The position numbers and the translations under genes were made by a program. The notes below the pieces were generated by a model. It saw nothing but the letters and a program-made list of their open reading frames with translations. It had not been told where the DNA came from and searched no databases. 64,000 nucleotides of DNA from Kluyvera sp036759925 (GTDB taxonomy: Bacteria; Pseudomonadota; Gammaproteobacteria; Enterobacterales; Enterobacteriaceae), in assembly GCF_036759925.1 (NCBI RefSeq), contig NZ_JAPKIB010000004.1, positions 248,001 to 312,000 on the forward strand, written 5' to 3'. Shown piece after piece: positions 27,135-34,180 of this stretch. Positions within the stretch are counted from its first letter, which is position 1, and each line of letters begins with the position of its first letter.

Positions 27135-28175
27135 CTACTTATCTGACGACGCCTGCCACAAATTCAACTGCCCATCGGCGACATGCTTATCAATCTGCGC
27201 CAGCTCTTCTGCCGTAAAGCTTAGGTTCTCCAGCGCCTTCACGTTCTCCTCAATTTGCTCCGGGCGGCTTGCGCCAATCAACACCGAGGTCACGCGGCTG
27301 TCTTTCAGCAGCCAGCTTAGCGCCATCTGCGCCATCGACTGACCACGCTGCTGCGCCATCTCGTTGAGCAGACGCAGGCTGTTGAGGTTGCTCTCGCTCA
27401 GCATATTCTCCGTCAGGCCGCGCGCTTTTTTTCCTTCCGTCTGCATGCGGGAACCTTCCGGGATACCGTTCAGGTATTTGCCGGTCAGCAGCCCCTGCGC
27501 CAGCGGGGTAAAAGCAATGCAGCCAACGCCGTTGTGCTCAAGAGTATCCAGCAGGCCGCTCTTATCCACCCAGCGGTTAAGCAGGTTATAAGAAGGCTGA
27601 TGGATCAACAGCGGGATCTTCCACTCGCGCAGCAGCTCCACCATCGCCTGGGTGCGTTCGGAAGAGTAGGAGGAGATGCCTACGTAGAGCGCTTTCCCGC
27701 TCTGCACCGCCTGCGCTAACGCCGCGGCGGTCTCTTCCATTGGCGTTTTCTCATCGACGCGGTGGGAATAGAAGATATCCACGTACTCCAGCCCCATGCG
27801 CTGCAGGCTCTGGTCGAGGCTTGCCAGCAGATATTTACGGGAGCCGCCGGAACCATAAGGCCCTGGCCACATGTCGTAACCGGCCTTGGTAGAGATAATC
27901 AGCTCATCGCGATACCCGGCAAAGTCTTCCCGCAGCAGGCGACCAAAGTTCTCCTCGGCGCTGCCCGGCGGTGGCCCGTAGTTATTCGCCAGATCGAAAT
28001 GGGTGATGCCGCAGTCAAAGGCTTTGCGCAGCAGCGCGCGCTGGCCGTCGATGGCAGCGATATGGCCGAAACTGTGCCATAGGCCGAGGGACAGTGCCGG
28101 AAGCTGTAAACCGCTGCGGCCGCAGTAGCGATACTGCATCTGTTGGTAACGGGCTGGGTTTGCTTGCCAGGCCAT
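27135..28175 (-). CDS. yghZ: L-glyceraldehyde 3-phosphate reductase YghZ (Gpr)
   Basis: A 346-residue aldo-keto reductase of the AKR14 family, the same length as E. coli YghZ. It reduces L-glyceraldehyde 3-phosphate and methylglyoxal with NADPH. The tetrad positions are visible in HFDLANNYGPP (Asp, Tyr), ISTKAGYDMW (Lys) and FYSHRVDEKTPMEE (His). It has good start context (MAWQANPARYQQMQYR). Aldehyde-reducing genes dkgA, yqhD and yghZ all occur within this region. Confidence 0.95.
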   Translation of the reverse strand: MAWQANPARYQQMQYRYCGRSGLQLPALSLGLWHSFGHIAAIDGQRALLRKAFDCGITHFDLANNYGPPPGSAEENFGRLLREDFAGYRDELIISTKAGYDMWPGPYGSGGSRKYLLASLDQSLQRMGLEYVDIFYSHRVDEKTPMEETAAALAQAVQSGKALYVGISSYSSERTQAMVELLREWKIPLLIHQPSYNLLNRWVDKSGLLDTLEHNGVGCIAFTPLAQGLLTGKYLNGIPEGSRMQTEGKKARGLTENMLSESNLNSLRLLNEMAQQRGQSMAQMALSWLLKDSRVTSVLIGASRPEQIEENVKALENLSFTAEELAQIDKHVADGQLNLWQASSDK

Positions 28176-28379
28176 AAGGTCTCCTTCTCTTTTTATTTTG
28201 AAACACTGTTCCCAGCGTACTTATTTTTGTGATGCACGCCCGTTGTGCCGATCACACTGTCGTGGATGAGGACGAAAAATACGCACGCTATTCCTCTTTG
28301 TGAGTAGTCCTTAAATAGCGCTAGCCATCGCTCAAAAAATCGCTATATAATTTTATATATAACGATTGAGGGTGTAGAG

Positions 28380-28670
28380 ATGGACAACCATTTTGGCAAA
28401 GGGTTAATTGCGGGACTGAAGGCGCCTTATGCCGACAGCGCGCAGAAGGTGGTCGGGTTTTGCACCGACTATAAGCGTGGCTTTGTGCTGGGCTTTTCAC
28501 ACCGTATGTTTGAGAAAACCGGTGACCGTCAGCTGAGTGCCTGGGAGGCGGGGGTGTTGACGCGCCGCTACGGGCTGGATAAAGAGATGGTGATGGATTT
28601 CTTCAAAGAGCATGATTCCAGCACCACCGTTCGCTACTTTATGGCGGGCTACCGGCTGGAAGGTCAATAA
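28380..28670 (+). CDS. yghW: DUF2623 protein, YghW-like
   Basis: A 96-residue soluble protein close to E. coli YghW throughout (MDNHFGKGLIAGLKAPYADS, then DRQLSAWEAGVLTRRYGLD). It has no assigned function. The gene is short, has its own terminator and lies divergent from yghZ. Low length variation from the E. coli protein supports a real gene. Confidence 0.88.
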   Translation: MDNHFGKGLIAGLKAPYADSAQKVVGFCTDYKRGFVLGFSHRMFEKTGDRQLSAWEAGVLTRRYGLDKEMVMDFFKEHDSSTTVRYFMAGYRLEGQ

Positions 28671-28696
28671 AACCGGGTGCCAGGCACCCGGCTTTT
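28671..28696. terminator. Terminator between yghW and yghU
   Basis: ACCGGGTGCC and GGCACCCGG form a 9-10-bp GC stem around a single base, followed by CTTTTC. It begins right at the yghW stop and may serve both converging genes. Confidence 0.8.
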
Positions 28697-28698
28697 CA

Positions 28699-29568
28699 TC
28701 ATGATTGCTGACGCTTGTCTTCGGTATTGGTATCGAAGTCACTGGCGTCATGACGCTCGTGCAGCTGTTCGTTCAGCGGGCCATTAGTACGGTTGACGAT
28801 ACGACCGCGCTTCACGCCCGGACGGCTGGCGATGTCCTGCGCCCAGCGCATCACGTTTTTGTAGCTCTGCGCATCCAGGAATTCATCTGCCCCGTACACA
28901 TTCCCCAACACCACGTTGCCGTACCACGGCCAGATAGCGATATCAGCGATGGTGTACTCTTCACCCGCCACGTAGCGCCCGTGCGCCAGTTGCTTATCCA
29001 GCACGTCCAACTGACGTTTTGCTTCCATGGTGAAGCGGTTGATGGCGTACTCAATCTTCACCGGCGCGTAGTTATAGAAATGACCAAAACCGCCGCCGAG
29101 GAACGGGGCTGAGCCTTGCAGCCAGAACAGCCAGTTCAGGGTTTCGGTACGCCCGGCCGGATCTTTTGGCAGGAAGTGACCAAATTTCTCCGCCAGATAG
29201 AGCAGGATATTGCCGGACTCAAACACGCGGGTTGGCGGCGTGGTGGAGTGGTCGCTAAGGGCCGGGATCTTCGAGTTCGGGTTCACTTCCACAAAGCCGC
29301 TGGAGAACTGGTCGCCCTCGCCAATGCGAATCAGCCACGCGTCGTATTCCGCTTCCGTTACGCCCGCCGCCAGCAACTCTTCCAGCATAATCGTCACTTT
29401 CTGGCCATTTGGCGTGCCCAGGGAGTAAAGCTGGAGCGGATGATGGCCTACCGGCAGCGCTTGTTCATGAGTGGCACCGGAAATGGGACGGTTGATGTTG
29501 GCAAATGCGCCGCCGTTGCTTTGATTCCATTCCCAGACTTTGGGTGGCTGATAGGTGTTCTCTGACAT
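28699..29568 (-). CDS. yghU: Glutathione transferase-like disulfide-bond oxidoreductase YghU
   Basis: A 289-residue Nu-class glutathione transferase homologue that binds two glutathione molecules and reduces organic hydroperoxides and disulfides. An N-terminal thioredoxin fold (LYSLGTPNGQKVTIMLEEL; NPNSKIPAL; RVFESGNILLYLA) is followed by an all-helical domain. The sequence follows E. coli YghU nearly to the end (NGPLNEQLHERHDASDF). The nearby DsbA-like gene and gss suggest a local thiol-metabolism cluster. Confidence 0.95.
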   Translation of the reverse strand: MSENTYQPPKVWEWNQSNGGAFANINRPISGATHEQALPVGHHPLQLYSLGTPNGQKVTIMLEELLAAGVTEAEYDAWLIRIGEGDQFSSGFVEVNPNSKIPALSDHSTTPPTRVFESGNILLYLAEKFGHFLPKDPAGRTETLNWLFWLQGSAPFLGGGFGHFYNYAPVKIEYAINRFTMEAKRQLDVLDKQLAHGRYVAGEEYTIADIAIWPWYGNVVLGNVYGADEFLDAQSYKNVMRWAQDIASRPGVKRGRIVNRTNGPLNEQLHERHDASDFDTNTEDKRQQS

Positions 29569-29619
29569 AATCGCTCGCCTTATTTTGATGATGTGTTGAG
29601 GTAGTGAAGTTTAGCAGCT

Positions 29620-30168
29620 TCAGGCAAAAATCCGTGCCGCCCAGACGCTGACGTCGTCGCCGCTGCCCAGGTCTGGCTGTACCAGCCCGTTAACCATAAA
29701 GGTCGGGGAGACGTGAATGCCGTTCTGGCGGGCATAACGCGCATGCCACTTAATCTCTTTTTGCAGCGCCGGCTCGGCAAAGGCGTCGGCGAGCAGCACA
29801 CCGCTGTAGCGTTCAATACGGGCAATAATTTCCCGCGGCGTGGTGTCCATATTCGGACCGCTGCAGTGGTCGGTAAACTCAAATTCTTCGCGATGGTCGG
29901 CTACCGCTTTCATGACTTTGTGCGCTGCATTTTTGCCGTCCGGCAGCGTGGAAGCGGCCAGAATGCAGCGAACAATCACCCCGGAAAATAGATGCCACGG
30001 CTGTGACTGTAAGCGAATTTTGACGCTGACGTTCTCTTCACCGACGAGTTCCAGCAGCGCGTCCAGCTTGTTGAAAGTCTTAACGGAAAACGGGCAGGTT
30101 GGCTCCAGGAACACCTCAAACGTGCGTGCGCCGTGGCCCCAGACCAGCGGTTGTGCCTGTAAACTCAT
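29620..30168 (-). CDS. DsbA-like thioredoxin-fold protein with CPFS active site
   Basis: A 182-residue protein of the Thioredoxin_4/DsbA group. The active-site position reads TCPFSVKTF (about 28-36), so the usual CXXC has become CXXS. This suggests reduction or mixed-disulfide chemistry rather than disulfide oxidation. The cis-proline loop appears as GIHVSPTFMVNG. No signal peptide is seen, which points to the cytoplasm. It lies between yghU and gss, is divergent from gss across two palindromes, and may take glutathione or glutathionylspermidine disulfides as substrate; that is inference. Confidence 0.8.
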   Translation of the reverse strand: MSLQAQPLVWGHGARTFEVFLEPTCPFSVKTFNKLDALLELVGEENVSVKIRLQSQPWHLFSGVIVRCILAASTLPDGKNAAHKVMKAVADHREEFEFTDHCSGPNMDTTPREIIARIERYSGVLLADAFAEPALQKEIKWHARYARQNGIHVSPTFMVNGLVQPDLGSGDDVSVWAARIFA

Positions 30169-30235
30169 GTGGACTCCTGATGGTTAAGTGTGCATTTTTC
30201 GGATGAATATTTTTGCCCCCGATGGGTCATCCTCG

Positions 30236-30275
30236 CATACACGGGTGTATGATTAATCCACTTTTGTTGGATTAA
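30236..30275. promoter_or_regulatory. Two adjacent palindromes in the divergent DsbA-like/gss promoter region
   Basis: CATACAC-GG-GTGTATG (30236-30251) is a perfect 7-bp inverted repeat. It is followed directly by TTAATCCA (30253-30260) and TGGATTAA (30268-30275), a perfect 8-bp repeat across seven bases. Both lie between divergent starts, as expected for operators or overlapping promoters. Regulators are unknown. Confidence 0.45.
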
Positions 30276-30323
30276 TTTCAACGTGCGGGCGAGAAAATCG
30301 CACGGTATGTTTGAGGAAGGTTC

Positions 30324-32189
30324 ATGAGCAAGGGAAGTACCAATAGTGACGCCCCATTTGGCACGTTGTTGGGGTATGCGCCGGGTGGCGTAGCGATTTA
30401 CTCTTCAAATTACAGCAGCTTAAAACCGGGCGACATGCCTGATGACGCATCGTTTCGTAGCTACATCGACAACGAATACATGGGCCACAAGTGGCAGTGC
30501 GTCGAGTTCGCCCGCCGTTTCCTGTTTATCAACTACGGATTTGTCTTCACCGACGTTGGCATGGCCTACGAGATCTTCTCGCTGCGCTATCTGCGCCAGG
30601 TGGTGAACGACGCGATTCTCCCGCTTCAGGCGTTTGCTAACGGCTCCCGCCGTGCGCCGCTCGTCGGCTCTTTGCTGATCTGGCAAAAGGGCGGTGAGTT
30701 TAATGAAACCGGCCACGTGGCGGTGGTGACGCAACTGCTGGGCAACAAGGTGCGCATTGCGGAGCAAAATGTACTGCACTCGCCGCTGCCCGCAGGCCAG
30801 CAGTGGACCCGTGAGCTGACGCTCGAGGTTAAAGACGGTCACTACACGCTGCAGGACACCTTTGACGACACCACCATTCTGGGCTGGATGATTCAGACCG
30901 ACGACGCACGCTACGGCCTGCCGCAGCCCGCCATTGCCGGTGAAGCGCTGAAGCTTGGCGGGGCGCGACTGGAGAACAAAGGCCAGTTTGAGGGTAAATG
31001 GCTGGATGAAAAAGATTCGCTCCAGCAGGCCTATATCGCCGCCAACGGTCACGTGATTAACGCCGATCCGTATCAGTACTTCACCATGACCGAAAGCGCT
31101 GAGCAGGAGCTGATCAAAGCAACCAACGAGATGCACCTGATGTATCTCCACGCCACCGACAAAGTGATGCGTGATGACAACCTGCTGGCGCTGTTCGACA
31201 TCCCGAAAATCCTCTGGCCGCGTCTGCGCCTATCCTGGCAGCGCCGTCGCCACGATATGATCACCGGGCGCATGGACTTCTGCATGGACGAGCGCGGGCT
31301 GAAGGTTTACGAGTACAACGCCGACTCCGCCTCCTGCCACACCGAAGGTGGCCTGATCCTCGAACAGTGGCTGAAAACCGGCTATCGCGGCAATGGCCAT
31401 AACCCGGCAGAAGACCTGCTGGGCGAACTGGTGGGGGCGTGGAAACACAGCCAGGCGCGACCGTTCGTGCACATCATGCAGGACAACGATCTGGAAGAGA
31501 ATTACCACGCCCAGTTTATGCAGCGTGCCCTTGAACAGGCGGGCTTTGAGAGCAAAATTCTCTATGGCCTGGACGAGCTGCGCTGGGACGCTGCCGGTCA
31601 ACTGATTGACGGGGATGGTCGTCTGGTGAACTGCGTGTGGAAAACCTGGGCGTGGGAAACCGCCATCGAACAGGTGCGTGAGGTTGACGAAGATGAATAC
31701 GCCGCCGTGCCGATTCGCACCGGTAACCCGGATAACGAAGTGCGGCTGATTGATGTGCTGCTGCGCCCGGAAGTGATGGTCTTTGAGCCGCTGTGGACGG
31801 TTATCCCGGGCAACAAGGCGATTCTGCCGGTGCTGTGGTCGCTGTTCCCGAATCATCCATATCTGCTGGATACCGATTTTGAAGTGAGCGAACACCTGGC
31901 AAAAACGGGTTATGCGATTAAGCCTATTTCCGGTCGCTGCGGCAGTAATATCGACCTGGTCAGCGGGAACGATCGGTTACTGGATCAAACCAGCGGTAAA
32001 TTTGTTGATAGAAAAAATATTTACCAGCAACTTTGGTGCTTGCCAAACGTCGCAGGAAAATATATTCAGGTATGTACCTTTACCGTCGGCGGTAATTATG
32101 GCGGCACCTGTTTACGCGGTGACGAATCTCTGGTGATTAAAAAAGAGAGCGATATTGAACCGCTGGTGGTAATAAAAGATAACGAATAA
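30324..32189 (+). CDS. gss: Bifunctional glutathionylspermidine synthetase/amidase
   Basis: A 621-residue two-domain enzyme that both joins glutathione to spermidine with ATP and hydrolyses the product. The N-terminal CHAP amidase (1-200) has Cys59 (HKWQCVEFARR) and His131 (ETGHVAVVTQ), the numbering of the E. coli enzyme. The C-terminal ATP-grasp synthetase begins near 210; GRMDFCMDERGLKVYEYNAD and the closing GGNYGGTCLRGDESLV carry ligand contacts. Length is two residues above E. coli Gss. Confidence 0.96.
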   Translation: MSKGSTNSDAPFGTLLGYAPGGVAIYSSNYSSLKPGDMPDDASFRSYIDNEYMGHKWQCVEFARRFLFINYGFVFTDVGMAYEIFSLRYLRQVVNDAILPLQAFANGSRRAPLVGSLLIWQKGGEFNETGHVAVVTQLLGNKVRIAEQNVLHSPLPAGQQWTRELTLEVKDGHYTLQDTFDDTTILGWMIQTDDARYGLPQPAIAGEALKLGGARLENKGQFEGKWLDEKDSLQQAYIAANGHVINADPYQYFTMTESAEQELIKATNEMHLMYLHATDKVMRDDNLLALFDIPKILWPRLRLSWQRRRHDMITGRMDFCMDERGLKVYEYNADSASCHTEGGLILEQWLKTGYRGNGHNPAEDLLGELVGAWKHSQARPFVHIMQDNDLEENYHAQFMQRALEQAGFESKILYGLDELRWDAAGQLIDGDGRLVNCVWKTWAWETAIEQVREVDEDEYAAVPIRTGNPDNEVRLIDVLLRPEVMVFEPLWTVIPGNKAILPVLWSLFPNHPYLLDTDFEVSEHLAKTGYAIKPISGRCGSNIDLVSGNDRLLDQTSGKFVDRKNIYQQLWCLPNVAGKYIQVCTFTVGGNYGGTCLRGDESLVIKKESDIEPLVVIKDNE

Positions 32190-32196
32190 AGGTGAG

Positions 32197-32268
32197 TAGC
32201 CCGGACGAGGCGTTAAACGCGCCGACTCCGGGGATGTTCCCGGCGTCGCGTTGCTCGGCCGGGCTACG
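32197..32268. repeat. REP-like palindrome
   Basis: GTAGCCCGGACGAGGCG and CGGCCGGGCTAC enclose CCGGGGATGTTCCCGG. It is nearly identical in arms to the copy at 1580 and lies just past the gss stop. Confidence 0.75.
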
Positions 32269-32320
32269 GTAAAAGAAAGCCTGCAATAAACACAACAACA
32301 AGACAGAAAAGGAAATGAAT

Positions 32321-33502
32321 ATGCACGATCGGCGACTCGCCGTGCGCGCGGGTGAACTCAAACCCTCCGCCGTCCGCGAACTCTTAAAACACAGTAAACT
32401 GCCCGGCGTGATTTCTCTCGGTGGCGGCATTCCAGCCCCGGAGCTTTTTGATACCGAAGGGCTGGAGCTGGCGGTGCAGAAGGTGATGAGCGAACGCTTT
32501 AACGACGCATTCCAGTACGGTTTGACCGAAGGCTACCCGCCGCTGCGTCAGGCCGTCAGCGAACTGTGCCAGGCGCGCGGTGTGGCCTGTCAGGCAAGCC
32601 ATGTGTATATCACCTCTGGCTCGCAGCAGTCACTGGATATCGTGGCCCGTACGCTGCTCGACCCGGGCGATGCGATTGTCGTCGAACGCCCAACCTACCT
32701 GGCGGCGCTACAGGTCTTCCAGCTGGCGCAGGCCAACATTCTGAGCGTCGATACCGACGACAACGGCATGCTGGTGGAACAGCTCGCCGAACTGCTTGCC
32801 ACCACCCGCGTGAAGGCCGTTTATCTGGTGCCAACCTTTGGTAACCCAGGTGGTAAAACCCTGAGCGACGACCGTCGTCGCCGTCTGGTAGAACTGGCGA
32901 AGCAACATGATTTCGTCATCATCGAAGACGACCCGTACGGTGAAATCAGCTTTACCGATGAAGTGCAGCGCCCGCTGTACCAGCACGCGGTGGAACTGGG
33001 CTGCGAAGATCAGGTGGTCTACACTTCAACCTTCTCTAAAATTCTGGCGCCGGGCATGCGCATTGGCTGGATTGTGATGCCGGACTGGCTGGCGCAGCAG
33101 ACGGTGATCGTCAAGCAGGCCGCTGATTTGCACACCAATATGCTGTCGCAGGTGATTACCGCTGAATACCTGAGTCTGGGCCGCCTGGAAAACCAGATTG
33201 CGCTTATCCGCGAAGACTACCGTAAGAAGTGTGATGCGCTGGCCGACGCGCTGGAAAGCCGTCTGGGCGAACATATCGAGTTCAGCCGTCCGAAGGGCGG
33301 GATGTTCCTGTGGGCGCGCTTCCGCTACCCATTCGACACCATGAAGTGGCTGGAAAAAACGCTGGAAAACGGCGTGGTGTATGTGCCGGGTGAAGCGTTC
33401 TACAACGATAATCCGGATACCCGTACCCTGCGTCTGTCGTACTCGACGGTATCACAGGAAGGGCTGATGACCGCCGTGGAACGCCTGGCGAAATCACTGT
33501 AA
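32321..33502 (+). CDS. PLP-dependent aminotransferase (class I/II, LysN-like)
   Basis: A 393-residue fold-type-I aminotransferase close to 2-aminoadipate and aromatic/branched-chain aminotransferases that lack a GntR domain. The PLP lysine is in STFSKILAPGMRIGW (about 242); VYLVPTFGNPGGKTLS and IIEDDPYGEI hold ring-binding residues. The start at 32321 is preferred because AAAAGGAA lies eight bases upstream; an ATG at 32315 is too close to it. The amino-group donor and acceptor cannot be fixed from sequence. It follows gss and a REP element. Confidence 0.85.
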   Translation: MHDRRLAVRAGELKPSAVRELLKHSKLPGVISLGGGIPAPELFDTEGLELAVQKVMSERFNDAFQYGLTEGYPPLRQAVSELCQARGVACQASHVYITSGSQQSLDIVARTLLDPGDAIVVERPTYLAALQVFQLAQANILSVDTDDNGMLVEQLAELLATTRVKAVYLVPTFGNPGGKTLSDDRRRRLVELAKQHDFVIIEDDPYGEISFTDEVQRPLYQHAVELGCEDQVVYTSTFSKILAPGMRIGWIVMPDWLAQQTVIVKQAADLHTNMLSQVITAEYLSLGRLENQIALIREDYRKKCDALADALESRLGEHIEFSRPKGGMFLWARFRYPFDTMKWLEKTLENGVVYVPGEAFYNDNPDTRTLRLSYSTVSQEGLMTAVERLAKSL

Positions 33503-33546
33503 TCTGCTCGTACTCCGCGCTGAACGCTAGCGCGGAGTCACTTCTC

Positions 33547-33642
33547 TTAATCCTGGTCAGCCATCCGGTCATCAACCCAGATAAGCATTAGCGAGGCCAG
33601 AAAGGCCGCCGCTGCGGTACCCATAAATAACAACATACCCAT
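33547..33642 (-). CDS. Candidate 31-residue membrane peptide
   Basis: A short leftward ORF starting MGMLLFMGTAAAAFLASLML and ending WVDDRMADQD: one hydrophobic helix with an acidic tail, the shape of enterobacterial small membrane proteins. It starts 19 bases past the stop of the 61-residue ORF upstream, on the same strand. The ribosome-binding site is weak (CGGGAT). Coding status is uncertain. Confidence 0.4.
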   Translation of the reverse strand: MGMLLFMGTAAAAFLASLMLIWVDDRMADQD

Positions 33643-33661
33643 ATCCCGATTTATTTTTTTA

Positions 33662-33847
33662 TTATTCTGCTATTTCCGCAGCGTGATTATTGCTATCCGT
33701 GAGGGTTATTTTAATATCATGCGGGGCGCTGGCGAGGGTAAAGAAACTGTCGGCATCAATATCGAAATTAAGAATGATTTCCTTATATTTTCCGCAGGTA
33801 ATTAATTCTTTCGCTTCACTAATACTGTTGGCTGTAATGGTAGACAT
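33662..33847 (-). CDS. Small acidic protein of unknown function (61 residues)
   Basis: A 61-residue soluble protein, MSTITANSISEAKELITCGK at the start, with alternating hydrophobic stretches (EIILNFDIDADSFFTL; DIKITLTDSNNHA) suggesting a small beta-rich fold. AGGG lies about seven bases before the ATG. It is the likely first gene of a leftward pair with the 31-residue membrane ORF. No family was recognised. Confidence 0.5.
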   Translation of the reverse strand: MSTITANSISEAKELITCGKYKEIILNFDIDADSFFTLASAPHDIKITLTDSNNHAAEIAE

Positions 33848-34180
33848 CGTAGGACCCTATTAGAAAACTGAGAAGAAAATAAGAGCTAGCGTTTATCAGA
33901 TCAACTACTTTTTCCTGGGGTCTTTATCAAATGAAATCCTGATGATGTTAACGGGCAAAAGATAATGTCTGATTTCACTTAGGCCGCAGATTTTCGTTTT
34001 AGCGTGGCGCATTTCTCCGCTGCAATCCACCCGGATAAGAGCGCTATCTGCTACCAGAAGGGAATCCCTCTCTAACCCGTTCATTGTAGGGCGGGCGTAC
34101 CTCGTGAAGAGGAAATCTTTACGCCAGTGAACTTGCTACCGTATTCCCCATTGAAATTGGGTACAAAATAAGCGGTAAAA
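33848..34180. other. Intergenic region upstream of the molybdopterin oxidoreductase
   Basis: This 333-base stretch holds the divergent promoters of the 61-residue ORF and the oxidoreductase gene. Short hairpins are present (CCTCGTGAAGAGG near 34099; a CCCCATTGAAATTGGG-like element just before the start). No ORF and no recognised regulator site were found. It could form a structured leader RNA; nothing more can be supported. Confidence 0.4.

Noticed and set aside
34100..34180. Possible molybdenum-cofactor riboswitch before the YdeP-type gene
   Set aside because: Hairpins are present but no recognised conserved core was seen; a covariance-model search would be needed to decide.
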